The notes under the pieces: model-generated
The model's input: the letters and a program-made list of their open reading frames with translations, nothing else
Databases searched by the model: none
What the model was told of the DNA's origin: nothing
Shown: in pieces, positions 1 through 7,335 of the stretch
Numbering within the stretch: the first letter of the stretch is position 1
Layout of the letters: each line of letters opens with the position of its first letter
Program-made: the position numbers and the translations under genes
Virus record (IMG/VR): IMGVR_UViG_3300042115_000109
Location: 1 to 38,003 of that record
Direction: 5' to 3' (one strand)
From: a virus
DNA: 38,003 bases

Positions 1-207
1 GACGCCGTCTTGTTCGAATGAAAATAGGACGAAGTCACCGCTAAGGACGCCATCCGCAAGGGCTTCGTAGTGCCCAAGCGTCACGATGCTATAGAGCTCA
101 TCGCGGTTGTTCGTTCCGGTGTAGTTGTCGAACCGAAGGGTGACGGGGGCGGCGTGTGCGACGACCGCATTGATCGCCAACGCTACGCCGGCTAGGAACT
201 GCTTCAT
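1..207 (-). CDS. Exported protein, 3' end cut by window edge (possible PEP-CTERM family)
   Basis: The first 69 codons of a leftward gene are present and run off the left edge without a stop. The N-terminus (MKQFLAGVALAINAVVAHAA, then PVTL) is a clear signal peptide with a likely cleavage after AHA. The mature start resembles the N-terminal end of many PEP-CTERM secreted proteins, but the diagnostic C-terminus lies outside the window, so family membership is an inference. The start codon is ATG with a weak GAGATC-like ribosome site. The 249 bases between this gene and the repressor contain nothing I can name apart from two copies of TAAACG (410-415 and 451-456). Confidence 0.6.
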   Translation of the reverse strand, partial: MKQFLAGVALAINAVVAHAAPVTLRFDNYTGTNNRDELYSIVTLGHYEALADGVLSGDFVLFSFEQDGV

Positions 208-456
208 AGGATCTCGTTATCCAGCGACAAGGTGCGCGGTTGTCCTGAAGTGTGTTGCGGGATGTAACCGAGCGCGCGAACGTCCTTCCACAGATGTGAT
301 GACGTTCCGGGTAGTGGCCTTCAACTCCGCGCGATCGCATCAGCAGTAACTGAAGCGCTGCTGCTCAACGGCGATGCCCGCCTGGTCGGCCCACGTTCTC
401 GGCTTCAACTAAACGCGGTGAGCTTCCGGCCAGCCGTTCGGCTTGCGATCTAAACG

Positions 457-897
457 CTACGAAAGTCGCCGCGCAAGAACGGGAATGAGATCCGCGGCGT
501 TGCGCTTGGGGTCCGCCACAAGCTCTCTCAGAAGCCCGGCAATGCTTGCACGCTCGCCTGGGTCCGCCTTTTCCGCAGCTGCGGCGATCGCTTCAAGGGC
601 CTTGGTGATTGACGGCGCCGAGTAGCGCTGCACCAGAGCCGGGTCAACCTCTGCATCTGACTGAGCGGCAAGGGGTGCCCCTTCTCCGGTGATGACCCAG
701 GTGGCCGAGATGCCATACCTGCCCTGAGCGTTGAGTGCTCCTGCCTTTGACACGCCACGCCTTGCCCAGTTCGTAATGGTCTGGGGGGACTCGCCGAGTT
801 CCGCTGCCAGCATGCTTGAGTTGGTCACGCCAAGCGACATGACCCCCTCCAAGAGGCGAACGAAGGACGGGTGGACATTTTTTGATGCGTGCAGCAC
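457..897 (-). CDS. CI-like phage repressor (HTH, no peptidase domain)
   Basis: This 146-residue leftward protein is transcribed divergently from the Cro-like gene and probably maintains lysogeny. A helix-turn-helix lies at about residues 30-50 (LAAELGESPQTITNWARRG), and the following segment up to VITGEG matches the N-terminal domain of the CI repressor HTH family. The C-terminal half is short and Ala-rich, likely helical, and shows no Ser/Lys LexA-type self-cleavage domain. Induction may therefore need an anti-repressor or another route rather than RecA-stimulated cleavage (inference). The start is GTG at 897 without a strong ribosome site. It is the only leftward gene in the early region. 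Confidence 0.85.
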   Translation of the reverse strand: MLHASKNVHPSFVRLLEGVMSLGVTNSSMLAAELGESPQTITNWARRGVSKAGALNAQGRYGISATWVITGEGAPLAAQSDAEVDPALVQRYSAPSITKALEAIAAAAEKADPGERASIAGLLRELVADPKRNAADLIPVLARRLS

Positions 898-925
898 GGT
901 CCGATTGTCGCCGGGCGAAACGCGG

Positions 926-977
926 CGTTGTTAAACGTGGCGACTTCGTTTATAGTAAACGCAGTGTTTTTATAAAC
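926..977. promoter_or_regulatory. CI/Cro operator region with repeated half-sites
   Basis: Between the divergent repressor and Cro genes the hexamer TAAACG occurs three times in the same direction (932-937, 956-961, 973-978). The middle copy is part of a clean palindrome, CGTTTA-tag-TAAACG (947-961). A second symmetric site is CGTT-gtta-AACG (926-937), and a weaker one is GTTT-ttat-AAAC (966-977). The arrangement of three sites over the divergent promoters resembles a lambdoid operator. Binding by CI or Cro is inferred from position. Confidence 0.65.
928..956 (+). promoter_or_regulatory. Predicted rightward early promoter (PR-like)
   Basis: TTGTTA (928-933) and TATAGT (951-956) are separated by exactly 17 bases, a good sigma-70 match. 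Transcription would start near 963, about 23 bases before the Cro-like ATG. The -35 lies in the first operator-like site and the -10 in the central palindrome, so a bound repressor would block it. A leftward -10 candidate (TATAAA on the minus strand, 949-954) with a poor -35 (971-976, 16-base spacer) could serve the repressor gene. Confidence 0.55.
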
Positions 978-985
978 GCCATGAA

Positions 986-1198
986 ATGACAACTGACCCT
1001 CTACTCCAGGCTGACATTGCGCTGATCAAGCGGCTTGGCGGGCCAGCAAAGTTGGCCGCCACGCTGGGCTACCGGCGATCGCAGCGGGTGCACAACTGGC
1101 TTAGGCGTGGGATTCCGCCTCGCGTGAAGCTCGATCACCCAGAGATCTTCCTGCGGCGCGTTGACACGCAAATCGCAGTGGAGGATGCCCATGCGTGA
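986..1198 (+). CDS. Cro-like DNA-binding protein
   Basis: This 70-residue protein is the first rightward gene after the operator region. Residues about 11-45 form a compact helix-turn-helix (IKRLGGPAKLAATLG followed by RVHNWLRRGIPP). This is the Cro/YdaS-type pattern in which the start of the recognition helix is followed by NW-x-RRGIP. It would repress the leftward promoter and favour lytic growth. The ATG at 986 has no obvious ribosome site; a two-codon minigene (ATG AAA TGA) begins at 981 just before it. The 3' end carries the ribosome site of the next reading frame. Confidence 0.8.
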   Translation: MTTDPLLQADIALIKRLGGPAKLAATLGYRRSQRVHNWLRRGIPPRVKLDHPEIFLRRVDTQIAVEDAHA

Positions 1199-1535
1199 CG
1201 CTCTTCATCGCTGCATCCGCTGGCGCCGCATCCGCGCCTCGAACTGCTGGTTCCGATCGGGCAGCCGTACCGAACTGAACTTCATCAGCAACTTCCCGCC
1301 GACGACGCGCGCTGTCATCACGGACAGCAGCCTGTGCTCCGGAATGCCTGGCTGCGCATGCACACGCAGCGTGACCGACGTGTTGATCACGAGCGTGCCC
1401 TCTGCGTGCGGCATGGCTGCCACGGGGTCGAACCTGTCTGGTCTTGCTGGTGAGGTCATTGGCGTCAGTGTGCCGAGCCACCCCAGCGAAGTCACTGCCA
1501 AGAAGTCACCGAATCTGCCAGGAGCCCTAGCATGA
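1191..1535 (+). CDS. Hypothetical early protein (coding frame uncertain)
   Basis: The 114-residue reading frame starts at an ATG that overlaps the end of the Cro-like gene, 6 bases after a perfect GGAGG (1180-1184). Its stop overlaps the next gene's start as ATGA. These features argue for translation. The product is unfamiliar, with seven cysteines and many Ser and Arg residues, and no domain is recognised. The opposite strand (1205-1459) also encodes an 84-residue reading with ordinary protein composition, and the wobble positions of both frames coincide, so third-base GC cannot decide between them. I favour the plus strand because of the ribosome site and the coupling. Confidence 0.45.
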   Translation: MRDALHRCIRWRRIRASNCWFRSGSRTELNFISNFPPTTRAVITDSSLCSGMPGCACTRSVTDVLITSVPSACGMAATGSNLSGLAGEVIGVSVPSHPSEVTAKKSPNLPGALA

Positions 1536-2053
1536 ACGTCCGAGGTCTTCTTCACGCTGCTGTGCGCGGCTTCCGCGGCGCTGGTCCAGATGACTCGAAT
1601 GGCGCGACCGGCTTGGCTGCGTACATGAGCATCTCGCCCACCAGCCTGAGCCACAAGGTTGCACCCAGCCACCCGAGTGCCCATTGCAGCCCGGAGGAGG
1701 TGGTGGACATCTGCCGGTTGACGGGCGACCACTCGCCCTTGCAGGCCATGGCCTTCCAGCTCGGCTATGTGCTGGTGCCCATCGAATCGAGCGGCGGCAT
1801 GAGCGCGGCCGATGCCTGTCGCATCGCTGCATCCGCCAAAGAGTTCGGCGAGTTCTTGGCAGAGGCCGCGTCCAACGCTGCCGCCAAGGGCATCAAGGAC
1901 GCGGACATGGTGCGCATCACCAAGGAGTTCGCCGAGTCGATGGCTGCCCAGGCTGCGCTGTTCGCGCATCTGCAGGCCACGCATGACGCAGGCAAGCCCG
2001 AGGGCCAGCGACGCCGTGCTGTCGTGGATCTTGCTGTCCGCGAAGCGGCCTGA
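1532..2053 (+). CDS. CII-type phage regulator (Phage_CP76 family)
   Basis: This 173-residue protein follows the Cro-like gene in the early operon. The segment at about residues 30-85 (MSISPTSLSHKVAP, then SPEEVVDICRLTGD and AFQLGY) matches the CP76/CII family of phage transcription regulators, with a predicted helix-turn-helix. The C-terminal half is helical and Ala-rich and may multimerise. In related temperate phages such proteins activate repressor synthesis during establishment of lysogeny. A good AGGAG lies 8 bases before the ATG, which overlaps the previous stop. A later ATG at residue 32 would also leave the conserved domain intact. Confidence 0.82.
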   Translation: MNVRGLLHAAVRGFRGAGPDDSNGATGLAAYMSISPTSLSHKVAPSHPSAHCSPEEVVDICRLTGDHSPLQAMAFQLGYVLVPIESSGGMSAADACRIAASAKEFGEFLAEAASNAAAKGIKDADMVRITKEFAESMAAQAALFAHLQATHDAGKPEGQRRRAVVDLAVREAA

Positions 2054-2169
2054 CCCCAACAGTTTGACGCCACGGCTAGGTGCGGGGTAGCTCCCCAAGC
2101 CGAAAGGGCGGTGCCACCTTCCGCCCCCGCCGCTGGTTTCTTTTGAAGGTGTTCCTGAAGAAGGTGGCC

Positions 2170-2499
2170 ATGACAGAAGCAGTCCAACAGAACGACGACG
2201 ACAGCAGCCCGCCCACCTGGGCCGACCTGCGCGAGCAGGGCTCGATCCTCGTGGATGAGGCGTACGCCAAGCTGGCGGTCTACGTAGGTGGCGATGGCCA
2301 TGTGGTCGTCGCGGCGAGCCAGTCCGAACTCGAGGTGGAGTACATAGCCGTGCATTGCAACAGCGTGCCCGCGCTCATCAAGGCGCTGGCCGAGGCGTTG
2401 CCACAAGCAGTCGAAGAAGACCGCCAGGCGCAGGCCCGATGGGAGGCTGCAGAACGCGAGTACGAGGCACACGCCGCACAGCGGCAGGGCAACGCATAG
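2170..2499 (+). CDS. Hypothetical early phage protein
   Basis: The protein has 109 residues. The ATG at 2170 is chosen because the reading upstream of it is basic and has no convincing ribosome site, whereas the protein from residue 1 (MTEAVQQND) is acidic and well behaved. Residues about 40-85 look like a small alpha/beta domain, followed by a charged Ala/Glu-rich helix (about 86-109). No family is recognised. It sits just before the replication initiator with a 3-base gap and is likely co-transcribed with it. Confidence 0.65.
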   Translation: MTEAVQQNDDDSSPPTWADLREQGSILVDEAYAKLAVYVGGDGHVVVAASQSELEVEYIAVHCNSVPALIKALAEALPQAVEEDRQAQARWEAAEREYEAHAAQRQGNA

Positions 2500-2502
2500 C
2501 CA

Positions 2503-3540
2503 ATGGTCACCGACGCACGCATCGCGACGGGCCTGCCCGAGCACCCCAAGACGAAGAAGCTGATCCGCCGACTCGGCCAGGCTGCGGCTTGGAACCTGGT
2601 CCGCCTGATCCTGTGGACGGCGGTCAACCGTTCTGACGGTGACCTATCCGGCATGAGCCATGAAGACATCGAACTCGCAGCCGACTGGCAGGGCGAGGAG
2701 GGCGTCTTCGTCAAGACCCTTGCAGACGTGCGCTTCCTTGATGAGGTCGATGGCGTCTGCCGAATGCACGACTGGTCGGAGCACAACCCTTGGGCGGCCG
2801 GTAGCGAGCGCAGGTCCGAGAAGGCATCGTGGGCTGCGCTGTGCAAGCAGTACGGACGCTCCGAGGCTGCTCGCATGATGCCCGAGTACGCCGCACGCCT
2901 TGCCGGAGCACGCGCCAAGGATGCCGGTGGCGTGCCAGATGCACTGCCAGAAGGTGCTACTAGCACTCAGGTAGCACTGCCAGAAACTGCTAGTGGCACC
3001 CAGGATGCAGAAGGTAGCAGTGCCCCGTCTCCGTCTCCGTCTCCGTCTCCGTCTCCGTCTCCTAAGAAGAAAACCTCTATGGGGGGCAAGCCCCCCGAGG
3101 ATGCCTTGCCTGCGGGCTTCGTTCGATTCTGGAGCCTCTACCCGCGCAGCAAGCGCAAGGAGGCCAAGGGCGAATGCGAGAAGCTCTGGCGGCAGCGGGG
3201 ATACGAGGACATCGCAGACACGGTGCTGGAGCACCTGCAGGCGCGGATCTCACGCACCGACTGGATGAAGCAGAACTGCCAGTATGTCGAGGCGCCGATC
3301 GTGTACCTCCGAGGTAGGCCGTGGGAAGGTGCAGAGCTCACGCTGACTTCGGGAACTGCCACGCTCGCGGTGCTCAAGCCCGGAACCGACGAGTACTTCG
3401 CCGCGCACCGTGAGGCGCAATGGTGGAAGGACGCCGGCTTCGCCAACGTGTACGAAGCGCACAACGGCATGTGCTGGCACTGGAACGCCGACAAGTTCCG
3501 CGACGGTCGCAAGCTGACCGCCGAGGAGGCGCACGCGTGA
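2503..3540 (+). CDS. Replication initiator-like protein (lambda O type)
   Basis: The N-terminal 110 residues (MVTDARIATGLPEHPKTKKL, then AADWQGEEGVFVKTLADVRFLD and CRMHDWSEHNP) match phage replication proteins with a winged-helix DNA-binding domain. A repetitive linker (about 147-190) carries two ALPExxxxTQx units and a Pro-Ser run. The C-terminal domain (about 200-345) begins with FVRFWSLYPRSKRKEAKGEC, a motif of O-like/DnaT-like proteins that contact the helicase. The protein has 345 residues. The phage origin often lies within such genes, and the repeat stretch at 2941-3060 is a candidate. It is coupled by a GTGA overlap to the primase-helicase, consistent with helicase loading. Confidence 0.8.
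   Translation: MVTDARIATGLPEHPKTKKLIRRLGQAAAWNLVRLILWTAVNRSDGDLSGMSHEDIELAADWQGEEGVFVKTLADVRFLDEVDGVCRMHDWSEHNPWAAGSERRSEKASWAALCKQYGRSEAARMMPEYAARLAGARAKDAGGVPDALPEGATSTQVALPETASGTQDAEGSSAPSPSPSPSPSPSPKKKTSMGGKPPEDALPAGFVRFWSLYPRSKRKEAKGECEKLWRQRGYEDIADTVLEHLQARISRTDWMKQNCQYVEAPIVYLRGRPWEGAELTLTSGTATLAVLKPGTDEYFAAHREAQWWKDAGFANVYEAHNGMCWHWNADKFRDGRKLTAEEAHA
2941..3006 (+). repeat. Two 33-bp in-frame tandem repeats in the replication gene
   Basis: The units at 2941-2973 and 2974-3006 both begin GCACTGCCAGAA and encode ALPEGATSTQV and ALPETASGTQD. They lie between the two domains of the O-like protein. They could act as iterons for an intragenic origin or simply lengthen the linker; the divergence between copies means the duplication is not recent. 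Confidence 0.8.
3025..3060 (+). repeat. (CCGTCT)6 perfect hexanucleotide repeat
   Basis: Six perfect copies of CCGTCT encode (Pro-Ser)6 in the linker of the O-like replication protein. The unit is a multiple of three, so slippage changes linker length without a frameshift. Such identical tracts are prone to copy-number change. Confidence 0.95.
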
Positions 3541-5327
3541 AGGCCAAGGACGTGAGCCAGGCGCTGGCGCGCGAAGCCATCCGAGTGGCCGACTACCTCC
3601 TGCCGCAGGGCAAGAAGGCTGGCCGCGAGTGGAAGGTCGGCAGCGTGGCCGGTGAGCCGGGCGACAGCCTGTCGGTCTGCGTCGCGGGCAACAAGGCGGG
3701 CGTGTGGAGCGACTTCTCGACCGGCGAGGCTGGCGACCTGATCGACCTCTGGATGGCCGTGCGGAACCTTTCGTTGGCCGAGGCGATCGCTGAGGCAAAA
3801 GGCCTTTTGGGCGTGCACGACGACATGCCCGAGCGCGAGCGCAAGGTGTTCACCAAGCCGGCCAAGCCGAAGGGCAGGGCGGCAGCAACAACCGAGAGCA
3901 GGGTGCTGGCGTGGCTGCAGGGGCGCGGCCTGACCCAGGAGACCGTGGCCGCGTTCAGGGTCGTGGAGCAGACGCGCGGCGAGGCCGTCTATGCGCTGTT
4001 CCCGTACCTGAGCGAGGACGGCGACTACCTCAACGGCAAGGCTCGCAACATCGACAACAAGAAGGACATGCGCCAGGAGCCTGGCGCCATGCCATGCCTG
4101 TTCGGCTGGCCGCTGCTGGACCGCAAGAGTCGGACCGTGATCATTGCCGAGGGCGAGCTGGACGCCATGACGCTGCACCAGGCCGGCCTGCCGGCGCTGT
4201 CGGTCAACGCTGGCGCCGGAAACCATCAGTGGATCGAGAACGACTTCGACCGCCTGGCGCGCTTCGATGACATCGTGGTCTGCTTCGACAACGACGAAGC
4301 TGGCGAGAAGGGCGCGCGCGAGGTCATGCAGCGCCTGGGCCTGGAGCGCTGCCGGCGCATGACCTTTCCCGGCGCCAAGGACGCGAACGAGTACCTGCAG
4401 GGTGGCGCCGAGCCGGTGGACTTCCACGACGCCTTCAAGGCGGCCAAGGCCCAGGACCCGGAAGAGTTGCGGTCGGCCGCCGACTACCTCGGCCAGGTGT
4501 CGGCCCTGTTCTACCCGCCGCACGACGCTCCGCGCGACCCTCCGTTGTTCATCGACAAGGCCCTGGAGTGGTTCGAATTCCGCGGCGGCGAGGTCACGGT
4601 CTGGACCGGCATCAACGGCCATGGCAAATCGCTGCTGCTGCAGCACGTGCAGATCGGCCTCATGGCCGCGGGCGCCAATTTCGTGGTGTTCTCGGGTGAG
4701 ATGAAGCCGGCCCGACTGCTCAAGCGGGCCATGAAGCAGGCCAGCGGCCTGGATCGCCCGAGCCAGGCCTATCTCCGCGCGATGGCAGAGTGGATGCGCG
4801 AGAAGTATTGGCTGTTCGACGTGCTCGGCACGGCCAAGCTCGATCGCCTGCTGGAGGTCTTTCTGCACGCGCGCCGCCGCTACGGCTGCACGCACTTCGT
4901 CATCGACTCGCTGATGATGACCGACGTGCCCGAGGACGGCCCCGGCGCCATGACGGCGCAGAAGGAGGCCATGCGCAAGCTGTGCGCCTTCGCGCGCGGG
5001 CAGGGCGTGCACCTGCACCTGGTGGCCCACCCGCGCAAGGCTCGCGACGAGTCCCAGGCCCCGAACAAGATGGACGTGGCCGGCAGTTCCAAGATCACCG
5101 ACGGCGCCGACAACGTGTTCAGCGTCTGGCGCGCCCAGAAGGACCAGGCGCAGACCGACGACGGCAGCTGCGACGCCAAGCTCGAGCTGCAGAAGCAGCG
5201 CAACGGCGAGGTCCAGAACTACACGCAGCTGCTGTGGTTCGACCGCGAGTCCATGCAGTACCGCACTCAGGAGCGGCGCTATCCCCTTTCCTTTGTTCCC
5301 TACTCATCCCGGGAGGCCAACCCGTGA
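3537..5327 (+). CDS. Bifunctional primase-helicase (T7 gp4-like)
   Basis: This 596-residue protein would prime and unwind DNA at the phage fork. A TOPRIM domain is shown by EGELDA (from residue 205) and DND (251-253). A DnaB/RecA-type helicase follows, with Walker A GINGHGKS (358-365) and Walker B FVIDS with Asp457. The segment WSDFSTGEAGDLIDLW near residue 60 is typical of the primase N-terminus. The usual zinc-finger cysteines are not evident; only one cysteine is found in the first 100 residues. The GTG start at 3537 overlaps the stop of the O-like gene (GTGA). Initiator and helicase are thus adjacent and translationally coupled. Confidence 0.9.
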   Translation: MKAKDVSQALAREAIRVADYLLPQGKKAGREWKVGSVAGEPGDSLSVCVAGNKAGVWSDFSTGEAGDLIDLWMAVRNLSLAEAIAEAKGLLGVHDDMPERERKVFTKPAKPKGRAAATTESRVLAWLQGRGLTQETVAAFRVVEQTRGEAVYALFPYLSEDGDYLNGKARNIDNKKDMRQEPGAMPCLFGWPLLDRKSRTVIIAEGELDAMTLHQAGLPALSVNAGAGNHQWIENDFDRLARFDDIVVCFDNDEAGEKGAREVMQRLGLERCRRMTFPGAKDANEYLQGGAEPVDFHDAFKAAKAQDPEELRSAADYLGQVSALFYPPHDAPRDPPLFIDKALEWFEFRGGEVTVWTGINGHGKSLLLQHVQIGLMAAGANFVVFSGEMKPARLLKRAMKQASGLDRPSQAYLRAMAEWMREKYWLFDVLGTAKLDRLLEVFLHARRRYGCTHFVIDSLMMTDVPEDGPGAMTAQKEAMRKLCAFARGQGVHLHLVAHPRKARDESQAPNKMDVAGSSKITDGADNVFSVWRAQKDQAQTDDGSCDAKLELQKQRNGEVQNYTQLLWFDRESMQYRTQERRYPLSFVPYSSREANP

Positions 5328-5620
5328 ACACCTTGACCCCAGAAGTCGCCGCCCAAGTCGTGCTCGGAGACCTGCCGAAGCCGCCCGCGTTCGGCGCTGG
5401 AGCCCACGTCATGCTGTGGAGCCAGTCGCAGTGCGCGTTGCACATCGAGCCTGTCGAGGCGATGCTGAGATCCAACCGCCGCGCCTATGCTGACGACCGG
5501 CGCACGGACTTCGTGCCGTTGTACATCGGCACCGATGAGGACTGCCGTGCGATTGCCGATGACATCCGCGGGACGATGCGCAATCGTCAGGACGCCCGTG
5601 CCGGAGCGGCGCGCGCATGA
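5324..5620 (+). CDS. Hypothetical early phage protein
   Basis: The 98-residue product has no family I recognise. The GTG start overlaps the helicase stop and is preceded by a strong GGGAGG (5311-5316). The middle (residues about 25-80) alternates polar and hydrophobic residues like a small alpha/beta domain, and the C-terminus is Arg/Ala-rich. It lies between the helicase and the late regulator and is coupled to both by 4-base overlaps, so it is part of the early operon. Confidence 0.65.
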   Translation: MNTLTPEVAAQVVLGDLPKPPAFGAGAHVMLWSQSQCALHIEPVEAMLRSNRRAYADDRRTDFVPLYIGTDEDCRAIADDIRGTMRNRQDARAGAARA

Positions 5621-6015
5621 GTGTTGTCGCTGAACGCCGCGGCCGCGCATCCATCGACTTCCACGCCGTCGAGCCGCATCAACGTGCCATGGACCGTCGC
5701 CTGGCCAACTGGGCGCGCTGGTGCAACGGCACCTCGGCGCCGATGACTTCACCCATGTTCCGCATGACGCCGCCGCCCCCTCGCGTCCGTGCGGACATGG
5801 CCTACCAGATCTCGGATGTGCTGGACACGGCCGATGCCACGAAGATGGCCAAGGCGGTGGCCGCGCTGCCGCAGTCGAACCGCACTGCGATCAACTGGCA
5901 CTACGTCAAGCCTGTGAGCCCGAAGCGCGCATGCCAGGCGCTCGGCACCACGATGGAAGAGCTGGCGAAGCTGGTACGCGACGGTCGTCAGATGTTGATC
6001 AACCGTGAAGCCTGA
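5617..6015 (+). CDS. Putative late-gene regulator (antiterminator Q-like, sigma region-4-like fold)
   Basis: The product has 132 residues. Residues about 25-40 contain LANWARWCNG, a signature near the start of Q-like antitermination proteins. The second half (ATKMAKAVAALP, then INWHYV, SPKRACQALGTTMEELAKLV) is a helix-turn-helix of the kind seen in sigma region 4 and phage antitermination proteins. Its place at the end of the early operon is where lambda-like phages keep Q. It would switch on the late operon. The ATG overlaps the preceding stop (ATGA). The late genes do not start until about 12 kb, after the cargo. The assignment is by pattern and position only. Confidence 0.62.
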   Translation: MSVVAERRGRASIDFHAVEPHQRAMDRRLANWARWCNGTSAPMTSPMFRMTPPPPRVRADMAYQISDVLDTADATKMAKAVAALPQSNRTAINWHYVKPVSPKRACQALGTTMEELAKLVRDGRQMLINREA

Positions 6016-6023
6016 AGCTGCGG

Positions 6024-6215
6024 CTAAGGTCCAATTTCTCCGGACGCCGGCACATCCATCGTCACGGCGAGCCATTCCACGCCGCGCTCTGGCGGTTCAG
6101 TAGGCGCTTCGAACGCTTGATCCATGGGCTCCTCGTAGTCTTCTCCACCGCCACATGCGGTCAGCGACGCAGTAGAAGCAACGAGCGCAAGTGTGAGGAT
6201 GAACTGGTGGAACAT
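6024..6215 (-). CDS. Small lipoprotein
   Basis: This leftward 63-residue protein has a lipoprotein signal peptide with lipobox LTAC and the acylated cysteine at position 21, followed by GGGEDYEEP. The mature part is only about 42 residues, acidic and Pro/Glu-rich, and has no recognised domain. The absence of an Asp at +2 suggests outer-membrane sorting by the usual enterobacterial rule. Its orientation opposite to the late operon fits a gene expressed from its own promoter in the lysogen (a moron). Confidence 0.72.
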   Translation of the reverse strand: MFHQFILTLALVASTASLTACGGGEDYEEPMDQAFEAPTEPPERGVEWLAVTMDVPASGEIGP

Positions 6216-6364
6216 TTGGCGTGCGAAGTGAGCGAATCGATGTCGATATTGTTTCGCTCCTTAATGCAACCCTTGCGGCACAAACGCACACGGGCCCCGC
6301 TGTCCTACGCGGTCGACACAGTTCCTCCACAGTCATATGAGTGGCGGCGACTTCCTTGCTTCGG

Positions 6365-7009
6365 CTAACGGCGCTGTCCCATCCGGCGCCGCACCCATGC
6401 AAGAAGGCCGAGTCCAGCCATCAGCAAGCCCAGCGATTTAGGCTCTGGGACTTCGGAAACTGCATCGAACTGCACGGAGGTCAGATCCAGGGAGCCACCG
6501 AAGCTTCTGCCGGCAAAAAAGGAGGCAGACGATGCGTCCAGGTCGATCGTCCCCGGGCGGAGCGTTTTGGGGTCGACGCCATCGAAGAGCGAGCCGAACA
6601 GCGTCAAGCTTGCAAACCAGTATGGGAAAGAGAAGTCGGGCGAGAACGTGGTCCTCTTGCCGCTCGCATCGTTCGTCAGATACAGCGCGTTGTTCCCGTT
6701 TGAACCATCGAAGAGAACTGTTGCCTGTCCTGGGACTGAGAACGTGAGCTTCATCCGTCCCGGCTCGAAGATGGTGAAGCTGGACTCTGCATCCTCCTCA
6801 GCCGGTGGCGGGAGGCTGCTCGTGTCCAACCAGAACGTGCCCGTCACCGTGGCTCCGTCAAAGTTTCCGGGGTTCGGGCTCGTGCCGTTGATTCGAGAGC
6901 CAAACGCCACGCCAGCAAACGTGCCGCTCACTGGGGCCGAGTGCACTGCGCTGGCGCAGGCCAGCCCCAACGTCAGAACGGTCGCGGTAAACGCATGGAT
7001 CGGGCCCAT
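6365..7009 (-). CDS. PEP-CTERM exosortase-substrate protein
   Basis: This 214-residue exported protein has a signal peptide (cleavage after about VHS-A) and a C-terminal sorting signal: VPEP from residue 187, a hydrophobic helix (LGLLMAGLGLLAWV) and a basic end (RRRMGQRR). Exosortase/archaeosortase enzymes recognise this signal, and such proteins are linked to exopolysaccharide and floc or biofilm formation. The mature domain is beta-rich, beginning PVSGTFAGVAFGSRINGTSP, a pattern common in PEP-CTERM proteins of unknown function. The start is supported by AAGGAG five bases before the ATG. No exosortase is encoded in the window, so the host must supply it. Confidence 0.9.
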   Translation of the reverse strand: MGPIHAFTATVLTLGLACASAVHSAPVSGTFAGVAFGSRINGTSPNPGNFDGATVTGTFWLDTSSLPPPAEEDAESSFTIFEPGRMKLTFSVPGQATVLFDGSNGNNALYLTNDASGKRTTFSPDFSFPYWFASLTLFGSLFDGVDPKTLRPGTIDLDASSASFFAGRSFGGSLDLTSVQFDAVSEVPEPKSLGLLMAGLGLLAWVRRRMGQRR

Positions 7010-7335
7010 CTGATCTCCTTGATGAATTAGGCGAAAGAGTCTGGGCGCTTCAGGGCGAGGTGTAAAGAGGGCCGCAGGGGCACCCCGTAAGCCGGAGCCA
7101 CGCGATCCAACGTGCGCCTTCGCGATTGGCCTGGATGGAAACCCCTTGTGCGTGGCTCAATGTTCGTGTATCGTCCTACCCCAACGACTGAGCGAAAACG
7201 CATACCCAGGGTCGCCCATCCATGTAGGAGGTGGCGGTGTGCCGGTAGCTCAGTTGAACCAGAGCCCTCCCATGTGGAGGGCTTTCGCGTTTCTGGACGC
7301 CGTGCCTACGATGTTTGCTTTGCCTCGGAGGCAAC
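7010..7335. other. Intergenic stretch with one terminator
   Basis: It holds the upstream region of the leftward PEP-CTERM gene and the terminator at 7263-7292. A weak sigma-70-like pair (TTGTGC 7146-7151, TATCGT 7169-7174, 17-base spacer) points rightward. At 7240-7265 a short stretch resembles the D-arm half of a tRNA (GGTAGCTCAGTTG then GAGC) but no T-arm follows. I see no gene. Confidence 0.5.
7263..7292 (+). terminator. Rho-independent-like terminator
   Basis: A perfect 8-bp stem AGCCCTCC (7263-7270) / GGAGGGCT (7276-7283) with a CATGT loop is followed by TTCGCGTTT. Read rightward it would stop transcripts before the gene at 7336. The same stem occurs again at 8060-8079. Confidence 0.7.

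Noticed and set aside
264-290. Sigma-54-like site for the truncated leftward gene (TGGAAGG-N4-TCGC on the minus strand)
   Set aside because: GG and GC spacing fits but three other conserved positions differ, which is too weak to call.
4570-4582. T-loop-like GGTTCGAATTCC
   Set aside because: It lies inside the helicase domain of an intact gene and has no matching tRNA arms.
3138-5030. A 630-codon minus-strand frame opposite the primase-helicase
   Set aside because: The plus strand holds all TOPRIM and helicase motifs; the minus reading is a His/Leu/Arg/Val-rich shadow.
7240-7290. tRNA-like sequence (GGTAGCTCAGTTG followed by GAGC and a stem)
   Set aside because: No acceptor-stem pairing and no T-arm GTTCGA motif follow; the second stem is a terminator. 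At most a remnant.
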